A stretch of DNA of 64,000 bases, taken from assembly GCF_039522585.1 (NCBI RefSeq), contig NZ_BAAADR010000002.1. One strand, written 5' to 3'. Source of the stretch: Bisbaumannia salifodinae. Its GTDB lineage: Bacteria > Pseudomonadota > Gammaproteobacteria > Pseudomonadales > Halomonadaceae. A program made the position numbers and the translations under genes. Positions 32,132 through 41,639 of this stretch are shown in pieces. Each line of letters opens with the position of its first letter. The stretch's first letter is position 1. A model generated the notes under the pieces. That model had not been told where the DNA came from, ran no database searches, and worked only from the letters and a program-made list of their open reading frames with translations.

Positions 32132-33178
32132 TCACTGCTGGGCGGCGTTCGCTTCCTCGATGGAAGACAGCATCGCCTCGAGCAGGGCGACTCCCTCCTC
32201 GCCGTATGTTTCCTCGATGACCCGGCGCACGGCCGGCTGGGCCGAGGCGGCGAAGATCTCACGCTGCTCCGGCGTGATGGTGTTGACCTCCATGGACTCG
32301 GCCAGCCTGGGCAGGCCCTGGTCGGAGGCCTCGATGATCCGGGACATGGCGCGGCCGGCGTCGACGGCGACCTCGGAGGCCCAGTCGATGATGCGCTGAT
32401 GCTCCTCGGGCAGGCCGTCGTAGAAGTCCTGGTTGATGAACCACACGTAGGGGGTGATCAGGTGATTGCTGATCGTCAGGTAGTCCTGAACCTCGTCGAA
32501 CTTGGCGAAGGCGGTCTGCTGGATGGGGTTCATCTGGCCATCGGCGACGCCGGTCTGCAGGGCGGTATACACCTCCGCCCAGGCGAGGGGAGTGGCTTGA
32601 GACCCCATTGAATTGATCATGGCCTCGTGGGTGGGCAGGGTCATCGTTCTGATGCGCAGTCCGTCCATGTCCTCGGGTGAGGTGATGGGACGCTGGGAGT
32701 TGGTGAACTGGAAGAAGCCGCCACTGTCCAGCAAGCCGAGCACTTTCAGCCCGGTCTCCTCGTGGATGTCTTCGGCCAGCATCTGGCCGAACTCGCTCTC
32801 CAGGGAGATGACCTCGCTGGCCACGCCGATGTTCGGGAAGGCGAAGGGGATGTCGAACACACCGATCCTCGGGTAATGTTCGGCCACGCCGCCGGCGGTG
32901 GAGATCGAGGATTCGATGATGCCTTGGCGCACCTGGGCGATCGCCTCCGCATCCTTGCCGAGCTGGCCGGCCGGATAGATGGTCACCTCGATATCACCGT
33001 TACTCGCGGTCTCGACGAGTTGCTTGAACACCGCCGACAGGGCGCCGGCGTTGCTGGCCATGGTTTCCGGCGGGTTGACGTGGGCGATGCGCATGGTCGT
33101 CTCGGCGGCCATGGCCGCCGTGGAGATGCCCAGGGCCAGGCCGAGGCCGGAGAGGGTAGTGGTAACCCGTGCTTTCAT
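32132..33178 (-). CDS. dctP: TRAP transporter periplasmic binding protein
   Basis: 348 residues with a signal peptide MKARVTTTLSGLGLALGIST-AAMA, then ETTMRIAHVNPPETMASNAG and the DctP signature PAGQLGKDAEAIAQVRQGIIE. ISGVLxS-type region LRIRTMTLPTHEAMINSMG follows. Not closely related to the two DctP paralogues at 21-25 kb. Last gene of a dctQ-dctM-dctP operon. Position within the ureide block suggests a purine breakdown product or an organic acid as ligand. Confidence 0.93.
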   Translation of the reverse strand: MKARVTTTLSGLGLALGISTAAMAAETTMRIAHVNPPETMASNAGALSAVFKQLVETASNGDIEVTIYPAGQLGKDAEAIAQVRQGIIESSISTAGGVAEHYPRIGVFDIPFAFPNIGVASEVISLESEFGQMLAEDIHEETGLKVLGLLDSGGFFQFTNSQRPITSPEDMDGLRIRTMTLPTHEAMINSMGSQATPLAWAEVYTALQTGVADGQMNPIQQTAFAKFDEVQDYLTISNHLITPYVWFINQDFYDGLPEEHQRIIDWASEVAVDAGRAMSRIIEASDQGLPRLAESMEVNTITPEQREIFAASAQPAVRRVIEETYGEEGVALLEAMLSSIEEANAAQQ

Positions 33179-33262
33179 GATGTTTCTCCTGTGGTGTTGT
33201 TGTTGTGCGATGCATGGTGGGTGGAGATCCCCCCATCCGCGTTCGGGGGGCAGCGTCGTGGC

Positions 33263-34549
33263 CTAGTTGGCCAGCCCCAGGAGGCGGGGTATCGTCAGGG
33301 CGATTGGTTCCCAGTAGGCCACGGCGATCAGCACGCCGATCTCGACGACGATGAAGGGCCACAGGGATTTGGTGATTGCCTCGATACGTTCGCCGGTGAC
33401 CGATGCCAGGACGAACAGGCAGGCGCCGACCGGTGGTGTCATGAGCGAGATGGTCAGGGCAAGGATGATGATCATGCCGGCGTGCACCGGCTCGAGGCCG
33501 ATGGTCAGGGTCAGGGGGCCGAGCACGGGCGCCAGGATGATCAGGGCGGCGTTGATGTCCATGAACAGGCCGATGACCAGCAGCAGGGCGATGATCATGG
33601 CGACGATGGCGGCCGGGCTGTCCGAAATGGACAGGAAGCCGGCGGCGATCAGCTGGGGGATCTGGTTGAAGGTCATCCACCAGCCGAGAATGGTCGCCGA
33701 CGCGATGATCAGGAAGATCACCCCGGTGATCAGCGCCGTGCGCGCCAGCATCTCGTACAGGTCCTTCCAGGTGATGTTGCGATAGATCACTCCGCCCACC
33801 ACCAGCGCATAGAGTACGGCCAGGGCCGCGGCCTCGGTGGGCGTGGTGATCCCGGTCAGGATGGCGCCGAGGATGAACACCGGGAGGATCAGGGCCAGTA
33901 GGCTGCCGCGGAACTCCTTGAGGATGAGGGTCAGGCTGGGCCGCTGATCGGACTTGGGCAGTCCCAGGCGACGCCCGGTGGCGGCGATCAGGCACATGCA
34001 TACCAGGCACAGCAGCAAGCCCGGGATGATGCCGGCGGCGAACAGTCCGGCGATGGACACCCCCATCAGGGAGCCATAGATGATGGCCAGGGTGGAAGGC
34101 GGGATGATCGGACCGATGATCGAGCCCGCTGCAGTTACCGCGCAGGCATAGGGGCCGGTGTAGCCCGCCTTCTTCATCGCCGGGACCAGGGTGTTGCCGA
34201 AGGCCGCCGCATCCGCCGTGGCCGAGCCGGTGAGGCCGGCGAAGAGCACCGAGGCCAGCATGTTGGAATGGGCCATCCCACCGCGAAGCCAGCCCACCAG
34301 GGACTGGGCGAAATTGACCAGGTTCAGGGTCAGGCCGGAGCGGTTCATGATTTCGCCGGCGAGGATGAAGAAGGGCATGGCGAGAAACGGGAACAGGTTG
34401 AGCCCCGAGAAGAACCTGTCCGGCACCATGGCCAGGAAATGGCCGCCGCCCATGTCGATGATGCCGATCAGGCCGGCCACGCCCAGCACGATGCCCACCG
34501 GCATGCCGAGTATCAAGAGTCCGAAGAAAACGATGGCTACGATAATCAT
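33263..34549 (-). CDS. dctM: TRAP transporter large permease subunit
   Basis: 428 residues with 11-12 membrane segments and DctM landmarks FLAMPFFILAGEIMNRSGLT, LTGSATADAAAFGNTLVPAMKKAGY and GPIIPPSTLAIIYGSLMG. GAGGTAAC precedes the start. It begins 10 bases after dctQ and is followed by the binding protein gene. Confidence 0.94.
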   Translation of the reverse strand: MIIVAIVFFGLLILGMPVGIVLGVAGLIGIIDMGGGHFLAMVPDRFFSGLNLFPFLAMPFFILAGEIMNRSGLTLNLVNFAQSLVGWLRGGMAHSNMLASVLFAGLTGSATADAAAFGNTLVPAMKKAGYTGPYACAVTAAGSIIGPIIPPSTLAIIYGSLMGVSIAGLFAAGIIPGLLLCLVCMCLIAATGRRLGLPKSDQRPSLTLILKEFRGSLLALILPVFILGAILTGITTPTEAAALAVLYALVVGGVIYRNITWKDLYEMLARTALITGVIFLIIASATILGWWMTFNQIPQLIAAGFLSISDSPAAIVAMIIALLLVIGLFMDINAALIILAPVLGPLTLTIGLEPVHAGMIIILALTISLMTPPVGACLFVLASVTGERIEAITKSLWPFIVVEIGVLIAVAYWEPIALTIPRLLGLAN

Positions 34550-34558
34550 GACGTTACC

Positions 34559-35071
34559 TCAGGCTCGTTCTGCCGCGGGGTGCGGGTCGGGGGCGAAGAA
34601 GTCGTAGATGGCGACCATCACGAATTGCAGGCAGGCCAGGCCAGAGGCGACGGGAATGATGATGTAGGGATAGCCCCGGGGCATGCCGAAGATCATGGTC
34701 AACTGCGAGAATCCGCGTTCCACGTAGCCCAGGCCATAGACGAACATGAAGGCGAAGAAGGCGAAGCCGATCACGTCGAAGCTCAGGGCCAGGAATTTAC
34801 GCATTGGGCGCGGGAAACGGTCGAACAGGACGAGCACGCCGACGTGCTGCCGGTAGCAGATGCCGGTCGAGATGGCAAGGAGCGCGACCCAGATCATCAG
34901 GTAGCGGGCCAGTTCCTCCGTGAAGGTGAGATTCCAGGGCAGGACGTAACGGGCCAGGATCCCCAGCCATACATCGAGAACCAGCACGATCACCAGGGCC
35001 ACGCACAACCGCTCGACCCAGCGGTTGAGGGACCGGCTCATTGCCAGCGCCTTGAAGCTGACCTTTTTCAC
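34559..35071 (-). CDS. dctQ: TRAP transporter small membrane subunit
   Basis: 170 residues from a GTG start with GAGGAGGAG ahead. Four hydrophobic segments with the DctQ pattern GILARYVLPWNLTFTEELARYLMIWVALLAISTG. First gene of the operon. Upstream lies a long AT-rich region with two GTATAC boxes. Confidence 0.9.
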   Translation of the reverse strand: MKKVSFKALAMSRSLNRWVERLCVALVIVLVLDVWLGILARYVLPWNLTFTEELARYLMIWVALLAISTGICYRQHVGVLVLFDRFPRPMRKFLALSFDVIGFAFFAFMFVYGLGYVERGFSQLTMIFGMPRGYPYIIIPVASGLACLQFVMVAIYDFFAPDPHPAAERA

Positions 35072-35519
35072 CGTTCTCCTCCTCGGACACGACGGGGGTA
35101 CGCCGGGACCTTTTGGTTGTTGTTGTAGCTTCAGGTTTAAAACATGGATTTCGTATTGTCAATAAACTTGGTCTTGAAGTTTCAGTATCGTTCCAGCTCC
35201 CTTGCGGGCAGTGTCGTGCTCGCCAAAGCGAGAGAGAAGATTGTTAACTATATGACATATAAAATGTTTAACTTCTCATGTGAATTTGTATACGAAGATT
35301 TTTGGGATGTGGCTTTCAGTGAGCGGCAATTGGTATACGAAAACTGTTGAAACAGTAATTTCTGTATTCGGCATCATTGAAACTATAGTACTGTCAGGGA
35401 TGATTACCCTTGCTGTCCCGTCGCTCCGGGATCGGAGGGATGATGAAACCGTCACCAGGGGAGCCCCGGCTGTCGGCAGCGGCCGGGCTGACTGGGTTGG
35501 TCACCAGGGGAGGGACAGG
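35072..35519. promoter_or_regulatory. AT-rich divergent control region with two GTATAC boxes
   Basis: This 448-bp gap separates the leftward TRAP operon from the rightward EamA exporter. Its middle part is AT-rich. It holds GTATAC at 35288-35293 (tttGTATACga) and 35333-35338 (ttgGTATACga), 45 bp apart, and a 13-bp palindrome TATATGACATATA at 35249-35261. The boxes match those of the ureide genes, so the GntR protein probably acts here. A frame open from 35280 into the exporter is not considered coding before 35520. Confidence 0.5.
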
Positions 35520-36428
35520 ATGCAGGACGAGTCGAGTCAACGCGCCCGGATTTGGCAGGGAGGACTGCTGGCACTGCTCGCCACCACGATCTGGGCGGGC
35601 AACTTCGTTGCCGCTCGGGCCGCTTCGGCCAGCATCGACCCCATCGCTCTCACCTTCCTGCGTTGGAGCCTGGCCACGGCATTGCTATTGCCGTTCGTGG
35701 CGAACCGTTTGCTTGCGGCTCGGCGGGCTCTGGCAGTGAGCTGGAAAGGGATCGTGGTGGCCTCCTTCTTCGGTATCACCGCCTTCAATACCAGTGTCTA
35801 TATTGCCGGGAACTATATCGGTGCCACCCATATGTCCCTGGTGAACGCAGCCGCACCGATCCTCATCCTCTTGCTGTCGGTGATGCTCCTCGGGGAGCGG
35901 GTGTCCTGGGTGGGCATCCTGGGCATGCTGCTGGCGGCGGGTGGCATCCTGTTGTCTGCGCGGGATGGGGGCTCCGCCGACCTGAGCGTGGACACGGGGC
36001 GTGGGCTGGGTTGGATGACCCTGGCGGCCAGTTGTTTCGCGATCTACACGGTGATGTTTCGGCGGTTACTGGCGGGGCTTCCCTTCATGGTACTGGTCGG
36101 GAGTTCCTTCCTGACGGGAACGTTGCTGCTGCTGCCGTTGTTCGCTTGGCGAGTTGCCGTTGTAGGCATGCCGGAATGGAGTGGCCAGAACCTCTTTCTC
36201 ATCGGCTACGCGGGCATCGCGGCGTCACTGGTGGCGTTCGTCTGCTGGAACCGGGCCGTGGCCCTCATCGGTGCCGCTCAGGCTGGGTATGTCTATTATC
36301 TGGTGCCGTTCCTGAGTGCGGCGCTCTCGGTCGTCTTCCTCGGTGAATTGCCGGGCTCCTGGACGCTGGTCGCCGCCCCCCTGGTGATACTGGGCATCGT
36401 GCTCGCGGTCCGCGATGGACGGCGCTAG
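35520..36428 (+). CDS. EamA/DMT-family exporter
   Basis: 302 residues with ten membrane segments in two EamA repeats: GGLLALLATTIWAGNFVAARA and DPIALTFLRWSLATALLLPF in the first, GLGWMTLAASCFAIYTVMFRR and LIGYAGIAASLVAFVCWNRA in the second. GGGAGGGACAGG precedes ATG 35520. DMT carriers export amino acids, amines or purine metabolites; the neighbours suggest a nitrogen compound, but the substrate is unknown. Convergent with the RpiR gene (18-bp gap). Confidence 0.85.
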   Translation: MQDESSQRARIWQGGLLALLATTIWAGNFVAARAASASIDPIALTFLRWSLATALLLPFVANRLLAARRALAVSWKGIVVASFFGITAFNTSVYIAGNYIGATHMSLVNAAAPILILLLSVMLLGERVSWVGILGMLLAAGGILLSARDGGSADLSVDTGRGLGWMTLAASCFAIYTVMFRRLLAGLPFMVLVGSSFLTGTLLLLPLFAWRVAVVGMPEWSGQNLFLIGYAGIAASLVAFVCWNRAVALIGAAQAGYVYYLVPFLSAALSVVFLGELPGSWTLVAAPLVILGIVLAVRDGRR

Positions 36429-36446
36429 TCGCCGAGGGGACACCGG

Positions 36447-37325
36447 TTAGTCGAAGTCACGGACCTGCTCGTGGGCGATCTCGATGTCCTCCAGGCGAAT
36501 GCGGCCCGACTTGCCGGTCAGTCGCACTGCCTGGACGCTGAGGTAGTGAATGAGCCCCATAGGGCCGACATAGGTATGGAAGAGGAAGCTGCTCGAGATG
36601 TCGCAGCTGAGCGTCCAGGTGGCGACGGGTTTCTTGTCGCTGGACAGGGAGTCCGTCAGATAGAGCACGGGCACCCCTCGCTCATGGGCGGCGTGCATGA
36701 CGCGCTCTAGCTCCGGGACACGGCGACGCATGCCCACCGCGATCAGGAGATCATCTTCTCCGAACTCCGTGACATGCTCGCCGAATGTTTCCCCGGGGTG
36801 GGGAAGCAGGTGAACCTGCTGCCGGAACTGAATGAACTGCCAGCGTGCATAGGCGGCCATGAAATAGCTGTTTCGAAAGCCGACCAGCCAGATGCGTCGC
36901 GCCTCGACGATGCGGTGCAGGGCGGCCTCGATGTCCGCCTCATCCAGTTGCTCGAAGGTCCGCGTCAGGGCTGCGACATGGTCGCTCAGGAAGGACTGGC
37001 TCTCCGAGGGCAGTGGCGACGAGTCCTGTTGACGCTCATGCAGATAGATCGGTGAGCCCCATTGCTTGATGTCGCGGACCAGGCGGCGAGCCTCCTCGAA
37101 GTTGGTAAAGCCTAACCGCTTGAAGAGCCGCGAAGCGGCAGCCTTGGACACTCCCGCAAGCTTGGCCAGCTCGGTGGCGTTATAGGCCGACAGCTCACCC
37201 GGGAAATCGAGGATCAGCTCGGCGAGCTTGCGTTCGCTGGAGGGTAACTCGGAGAGGTGCTCCTGGATCCTGGCTTCCAGGGAACGGGGTCTTTCCGGGG
37301 GGGTCGGGGCCTTGTCGTTCATCAT
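36447..37325 (-). CDS. MurR/RpiR-family regulator
   Basis: About 292 residues. N-terminal HTH_6: LPSSERKLAELILDFPGELSAYNATELAKLAGVSKAAASRLFKRLGF; C-terminal SIS domain from IWLVGFRNSYFMAAYARWQF to VPVLYLTDSLSSDKKPVATW. AGAGGA precedes two adjacent ATGs (37325, 37322); an earlier ATG at 37361 lacks a site. SIS domains usually bind phosphosugars, but RpiR proteins also occur with NCS1 permeases and purine genes. The gene follows the NCS1 permease operon after a strong terminator. Confidence 0.85.
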   Translation of the reverse strand: MMNDKAPTPPERPRSLEARIQEHLSELPSSERKLAELILDFPGELSAYNATELAKLAGVSKAAASRLFKRLGFTNFEEARRLVRDIKQWGSPIYLHERQQDSSPLPSESQSFLSDHVAALTRTFEQLDEADIEAALHRIVEARRIWLVGFRNSYFMAAYARWQFIQFRQQVHLLPHPGETFGEHVTEFGEDDLLIAVGMRRRVPELERVMHAAHERGVPVLYLTDSLSSDKKPVATWTLSCDISSSFLFHTYVGPMGLIHYLSVQAVRLTGKSGRIRLEDIEIAHEQVRDFD

Positions 37326-37417
37326 CGGTCCTCTTGGCAGCGAGGCGTTGTGGCGCGTCATGCGATTGCCGTGGGAGATGGCATCACGCCCGTCCTTTCC
37401 TCAAACTAACACAGAAG

Positions 37418-37451
37418 CGCCGCCCCTGAAATTTCAATTTCAGGGGCGGCG
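37418..37451. terminator. Long hairpin terminator after the NCS1 operon
   Basis: CGCCGCCCCTGAAAT, loop TTCA, ATTTCAGGGGCGGCG: a perfect 15-bp stem between the NCS1 stop and the RpiR start, serving the leftward genes. Confidence 0.85.
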
Positions 37452-37511
37452 ACTAACGTGGCTGCCTGATTGGACCGGGTTCGCCGTGTACCCTGCGCGA
37501 ACGGGTTGGTC

Positions 37512-38975
37512 TCATTCCGCTAAGCGAGCGCCTTGCGTCGTAGTGCTGTGGCCACGCATCAGCAGATAGTAGAAGAGTCCGCCCAGGGCGGCACCCAGCA
37601 GCCAACCATAGCCGTTGAGGTCGGAGAGCGCCGGCACGATCACCGTGGAGATCGAGAACAGCGCCGCGCCGCCGAAGGCGATCAGGGCGCGCTGGTTCCA
37701 GCCCTTGAGGTAGTAATAGGCGGTGCCCTCCTTGGAGGAGAAGAGGTCCTGCATATTCAGGTGCTGGCGCTTGATCAGGTAGTAGTCCGCCACGATGATG
37801 CCGTAGAAGGGCGCGACGATGGCGCCCAGGGCGTTGACGAAGCCCGGTACGCCGATCTGGCTGATCACCGAGACCCACAGGGCGCCGACGAAGAAGGCCA
37901 CCCCGGCGGTGATCAGGCCACCGACCTTGAAGCTGATCTTGCTGGGGAAGAGGTTGGCCAGGTCATAGGCCGGCGGGATGAAGTTGGCCACTAGGTTAAT
38001 GCCCACGGTGGCGGCGAAGAAGGTCAGGGCGGCGACGATGGTCAGCGGCAGGGAGTCGACCCGCTCGACGATATCCGCCGGATTGGTCAGCGCCTCGCCG
38101 AACAGCACCAGGGTGCCGGCGGTGATGATCAGGGCGATAAAGGAGAAGAAGGCCACGTTGAGCGGCAGGCCCAGCAGGTTGCCGAGCTTCATCTGGCGCT
38201 CGCTCTTCACGAAGCGGGTGAAGTCGCCGAAGTTGATCACCACGGCGGCGAAGTAGGCGACCATGGTGCCGACGATGGCCAGGAAGGCCGCCACGGCGCT
38301 GCCGCTATCCTCGCCATCGGCGCTGAAGATGGTGCTCACCGCGGGCAGCAAGTCGCTGCCGGCCTGAACCCAGACCACGATCATCAGCACCACCATCACC
38401 ACATAGACCAGCGGGCCGGCCCAGTTGAGGAAGTGCTTGATGCGCTCGATGCCCTGCCAGAAGATCGCGATCTGGAACAGCCAGACGATCACGAAGGCCA
38501 GCCAGGCCACCCCGGAGAGGCCCAGGAAGGTGCCGCCGTTACCGGCGCCGAACAGGGCGGTGATCAGCAGCGCCACCGCCGTGGAGGCGAAGTAGGTCTG
38601 CACCCCGTACCAGAAGATGCCGATGATGGCGCGCAGCAGGGCCGGCAGGTTGGCGCCGCGCACCCCCATGCTGGCCCGCACCATCACCGGGAAGGGGATG
38701 CCGTACTTGACGCTGGGCTTGCCGGTCAGATTGACCAGGAACATCACGATCACCCCGGCCAGGATGATCGCCGTCATCACCGCCCAGCCATTCAGGCCGT
38801 AGGCTAGGAACAGCGAGGCCGCCAGGGTATAGCCGAACAGGCTCTGGATGTCGTTGGACCACACATTGAAGATCTCGAAGGCCCCCCAGTTGCGGTCCTT
38901 GTGCTTCAGCGGGGCGAGATCCTCGTTATAGAGGCTCGGATCGATCGTCTGGATATCCAGATCGCTCTCTTTCAT
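37512..38975 (-). CDS. NCS1-family nucleobase/allantoin permease
   Basis: About 487 residues with 12 membrane segments and the NCS1 opening LYNEDLAPLKHKDRNWGAFEIFNVWSNDIQSLFGYTLAASL, followed by GIPFPVMVRASMGVRGANLPALLRAIIGIFWYGVQTYFAS. It belongs to the cytosine/uracil/allantoin/thiamine group. Starts at 38987 and 38975 are both possible; GGTGA favours 38975. It is downstream of another NCS1 gene and a racemase, so allantoin, uracil or hydantoin uptake is likely. Confidence 0.9.
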   Translation of the reverse strand: MKESDLDIQTIDPSLYNEDLAPLKHKDRNWGAFEIFNVWSNDIQSLFGYTLAASLFLAYGLNGWAVMTAIILAGVIVMFLVNLTGKPSVKYGIPFPVMVRASMGVRGANLPALLRAIIGIFWYGVQTYFASTAVALLITALFGAGNGGTFLGLSGVAWLAFVIVWLFQIAIFWQGIERIKHFLNWAGPLVYVVMVVLMIVVWVQAGSDLLPAVSTIFSADGEDSGSAVAAFLAIVGTMVAYFAAVVINFGDFTRFVKSERQMKLGNLLGLPLNVAFFSFIALIITAGTLVLFGEALTNPADIVERVDSLPLTIVAALTFFAATVGINLVANFIPPAYDLANLFPSKISFKVGGLITAGVAFFVGALWVSVISQIGVPGFVNALGAIVAPFYGIIVADYYLIKRQHLNMQDLFSSKEGTAYYYLKGWNQRALIAFGGAALFSISTVIVPALSDLNGYGWLLGAALGGLFYYLLMRGHSTTTQGARLAE

Positions 38976-39005
38976 CGGGGTCACCATTTGTCATTGTGGG
39001 AGAGG

Positions 39006-39035
39006 CGGCTCGCCCGGACCTGGTCGGGCGAGCCG
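39006..39035. terminator. Hairpin between the two NCS1 genes
   Basis: CGGCTCGCCCG and CGGGCGAGCCG flank an 8-base loop in the 71-bp gap between the permease genes. There is little T-tract on the transcribed side, so partial attenuation or transcript processing is more likely than full termination. Confidence 0.6.
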
Positions 39036-39046
39036 TCTTGCCGGAC

Positions 39047-40405
39047 TTACTGGCGGAAGCGCTGGCAGGGCGCCCAGTGGTTCATCAGCAGGTAGTAGGT
39101 GACGCCGGCGGGGATCAGGCTGGCGTACCAGGAGATGGCCGAGAAGCTTAGGGCGGCGGCAATACCCACGACGGTGGCGATCAGCGCCGCATAGTTGACG
39201 CCCTGATAGGGGCCGTTCTCATCATACAGCTTGTCCAGGTCCAGGGTGCGGCGGCGAATCAGGAAGTAGTCCACTACCAGGATAGCGAAGATCGGCCCCA
39301 GGAAGGCGGAGTAGGTCTGCACGAAGAGCTGCAGGCCGGCCGCGGAGTCCGGTTGCACCAGCTTCCAGGGGAAGGTGGCGAAGGCCAGCAGACCCACCAG
39401 GATGGTGGCGGTGCGGAACTTCATCTTGAACACGTCCATCAGCACATAGGTCGGCGGCACCACGTTGTTGAGCACATTGGTGGTGACCTGGGCGAAGGCG
39501 ATAAACAGCAGGGTGGTCATCAGCAGCGGGGTGTTGTCCACCGCATTGGCGAACACCTGGATGGGGTCGGCGGTGCCGGTGGCCTCGGAGACCATGAAGC
39601 CGATCAGGCCCATGAACAGGGTGCAGGGCAGGATCGACATGGCGTAGATGGTGGTCAGCAGGCCGGTGCCGGTGCCCTTCTTGTGCTCCCGGGAGTAGTC
39701 GCTGACGTTGAGCATCATGGTGCTGTAGATGCCCAGGAAGAGCATGGTGGCGCCCCAGAAGGGCAGGCCCCAGGAGCCTTCCATGGTCAGCAGGTTGGCG
39801 GAGAGCTCGTCACCGTAGCGCTGCACCGTGGCGTAGAACATGTAGGTGAGAGAGGCGAGGATAAAGGCGCTGCCGATATTCTCTAGCCACTTGATGCCCT
39901 GGAAGCCCATTACCGACAGGCCGATCTGCAGGAACTGGAAGGTGATGAAGTAGAAGATCAGGTTGTCGAAGCCGAACAGGGTCGCCGAGACCATGTTCAG
40001 GGCGCCGGCGCCGATCCAGCTCTGGAAGCCGTACCAGACGATGGCCGGCACCGCCCGCACCAGGCCGGGCAGCCGGGTGCCGGCGAAGCCGAAGGCGCCG
40101 CGGGCCTGGACCATAAAGGGGATGCCGTACTTGTAGCCGGCGGCACCGTTCAGGGCCAGGGCGATGCCGATCACGAAGCAGCCGATGGCGATGGCCATCG
40201 TGGCCTGGATCAGGTTCAGCGTGCCCACTACGCTGGAGCCCATGGCGAAGGTGCCGATGGAGACGCAGCCGCCGAACCAGGCCAGGAAGTAGGAGGCGCG
40301 CCCCATGATCCGGGTCTGCTGGGGCGCCAGGGATTCCTCGCCGGGAGCCTTGGTGGCGTCGTGGGTGGGCATGGCCTCGGCCTGCAGGGAGTCACTCTTG
40401 TTCAT
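39047..40405 (-). CDS. NCS1-family permease (second copy, diverged)
   Basis: 452 residues, 12 membrane segments. Contains NCS1 features: IMGRASYFLAWFGGCVSIGTFAMGSS, GAAGYKYGIPFMVQARGAFGFAGTRLPGLVRAVPAIVWYGFQSWIG. Closer to the cytosine/allantoin-permease (CodB/YxlA-like) branch than to its downstream neighbour. GAGGAC precedes the ATG. The racemase gene lies 60 bases upstream, so the order racemase, permease, permease looks like one operon. Substrate not determined. Confidence 0.88.
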   Translation of the reverse strand: MNKSDSLQAEAMPTHDATKAPGEESLAPQQTRIMGRASYFLAWFGGCVSIGTFAMGSSVVGTLNLIQATMAIAIGCFVIGIALALNGAAGYKYGIPFMVQARGAFGFAGTRLPGLVRAVPAIVWYGFQSWIGAGALNMVSATLFGFDNLIFYFITFQFLQIGLSVMGFQGIKWLENIGSAFILASLTYMFYATVQRYGDELSANLLTMEGSWGLPFWGATMLFLGIYSTMMLNVSDYSREHKKGTGTGLLTTIYAMSILPCTLFMGLIGFMVSEATGTADPIQVFANAVDNTPLLMTTLLFIAFAQVTTNVLNNVVPPTYVLMDVFKMKFRTATILVGLLAFATFPWKLVQPDSAAGLQLFVQTYSAFLGPIFAILVVDYFLIRRRTLDLDKLYDENGPYQGVNYAALIATVVGIAAALSFSAISWYASLIPAGVTYYLLMNHWAPCQRFRQ

Positions 40406-40465
40406 GATAGTGTCCTCGCGATGGGTGGACGGTTGTTGTTGTGTCGTCGCCGGGAATCAGGGGCA

Positions 40466-41212
40466 TCACTGCCGTGGCATCAGCCCCGAGAAGTGTTCGA
40501 AACGGCCGGTGAAGGCCTTGGGCCGCGGGAAGGCCAGGTCGCCATGCTTGCTGGTGCCCAGCCCCAGGCCCACCAGGGCCTCGGCCAGCTTGACCGCCGC
40601 GGTGACCCCTTCCACCACCGGCAGGCCGACGGCCTCGGTGATCTCCTCGGTCAGGTCCGCCATGCCGCCACAGCCCAGCACGATGGCGCCGATGCCATCC
40701 TCGTCCCTGGCTCGGCGTCCCTCGTCGATAATGCGTACCAGGGCGGCATCGCCGTCCTCCTCCAGGTCGAGCACCGGAATCTCCGCCGCCCGCACCCGCC
40801 GGCAGTGGTGGGCGAAGCCATACTGGGCCAGCAGATGCTCGGCGATGATGGCGGTGCGCCCCAGGGTGGTAACCACCGAGAAACGGGTGCTGATCAGGCT
40901 GGCCATATGGAAGGCCGCCTCGGCGATGCCGATCACCGGGGCCCGGGTCAGCTCGCGGGCCGCCAGCAGCCCCGGGTCACCGAAGCAGGCGATGATATAG
41001 GCGTCGGTGCCCTCCCGCTCACCGGCCAGGACCTCCTCCTGGACCCCCACCGCGGCCACCGCCTCGTCGAAGTGGCTCTCGATGGAGACCGGCCCGGCAT
41101 CGGGTTGGGTGGCGATGATCCGGGTGCCGGGGGCGGCGATACGCGTCGCCGCCTCGCCGATCGTGGCGGTCATGCCGGCGGTGGTATTGGGATTGATCAG
41201 GCGTAGCTGCAT
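40466..41212 (-). CDS. hpxA: Asp/Glu/hydantoin racemase family, allantoin racemase-like
   Basis: 248 residues: RLINPNTTAGMTATIGEAA, first catalytic cysteine in IIACFGDPGLLAAREL (Cys76) and second in IVLGCGGMADLTEEI (Cys181), as needed for two-base racemisation. Klebsiella HpxA, an allantoin racemase, is of this family and sits with urate and allantoin genes, which is why allantoin is the preferred substrate; hydantoin racemase is the alternative. GGAG precedes the start. First gene of the permease operon, divergent from the second racemase-like gene. Confidence 0.8.
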   Translation of the reverse strand: MQLRLINPNTTAGMTATIGEAATRIAAPGTRIIATQPDAGPVSIESHFDEAVAAVGVQEEVLAGEREGTDAYIIACFGDPGLLAARELTRAPVIGIAEAAFHMASLISTRFSVVTTLGRTAIIAEHLLAQYGFAHHCRRVRAAEIPVLDLEEDGDAALVRIIDEGRRARDEDGIGAIVLGCGGMADLTEEITEAVGLPVVEGVTAAVKLAEALVGLGLGTSKHGDLAFPRPKAFTGRFEHFSGLMPRQ

Positions 41213-41248
41213 GGGGGGACTCCGGGGCTTGTGAACAAGGAATTATTG

Positions 41249-41262
41249 TTTTGTACACAAAA
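41249..41262. promoter_or_regulatory. TTTTGT-AC-ACAAAA box before hpxA
   Basis: TTTTGTACACAAAA has perfect 6-bp arms and is a one-base variant of the TTTGTATACAAA box at 41554. It lies 37 bases before the racemase start. Confidence 0.55.
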
Positions 41263-41438
41263 TAGAACCGCTTTGCCCAGACCGCAAGCCGAAAGAGGAT
41301 CTTGCTGTTTTTCCTTTATATATATTTTAAAACAGAGCGTTATCGCCTATTTGCTAAGTTTTATTAGACAATTTGCGGCTAGACTTAGGTCGCAATTGAC
41401 CCGAGTTTCCCTCAGTGTCGACCAGTGATCATGGATAA

Positions 41439-41461
41439 TGTATACAGTTTGTTGTATCCAA
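41439..41461. promoter_or_regulatory. Double TGTATACA / TTGTATCCAA box
   Basis: TGTATACA (41439-41446) is followed at once by TTGTATCCAA (41452-41461). The pair lies in the middle of the 427-bp divergent region between the two racemase genes; apart from the three boxes there and an AT-rich stretch near 41311-41345, I see no gene in it. Confidence 0.5.
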
Positions 41462-41553
41462 TGTCTCCAGCCGCTCGACGCCGGCCGCGGCCGTGTCTCG
41501 GCCCGGCATATCCCGTGCTATCGGGCCGTGGTGATAAAAAATTGCTTGAAATT

Positions 41554-41565
41554 TTTGTATACAAA
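41554..41565. promoter_or_regulatory. TTTGTATACAAA operator
   Basis: A perfect 12-bp palindrome, the most complete example of the box in the window, 75 bases before the second racemase-like gene. Proposed consensus of the GntR site: TTGTATACAA. Confidence 0.65.
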
Positions 41566-41639
41566 GATCAATCCTAGAAGGGTGGCTATGCCGTGATGCA
41601 TGCCGGTGAGTCACTGGAGCATAGAGAGAGGAGAGAGTG

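Noticed and set aside
32565..32572. GTATAC-like sequence inside a dctP gene
   Set aside because: It lies within the coding region far from a start, so it was not counted as a regulatory box.
35280..35519. N-terminal extension of the EamA exporter
   Set aside because: The extension runs through an AT-rich operator region, has no ribosome site at its start, and family homology begins after 35520.
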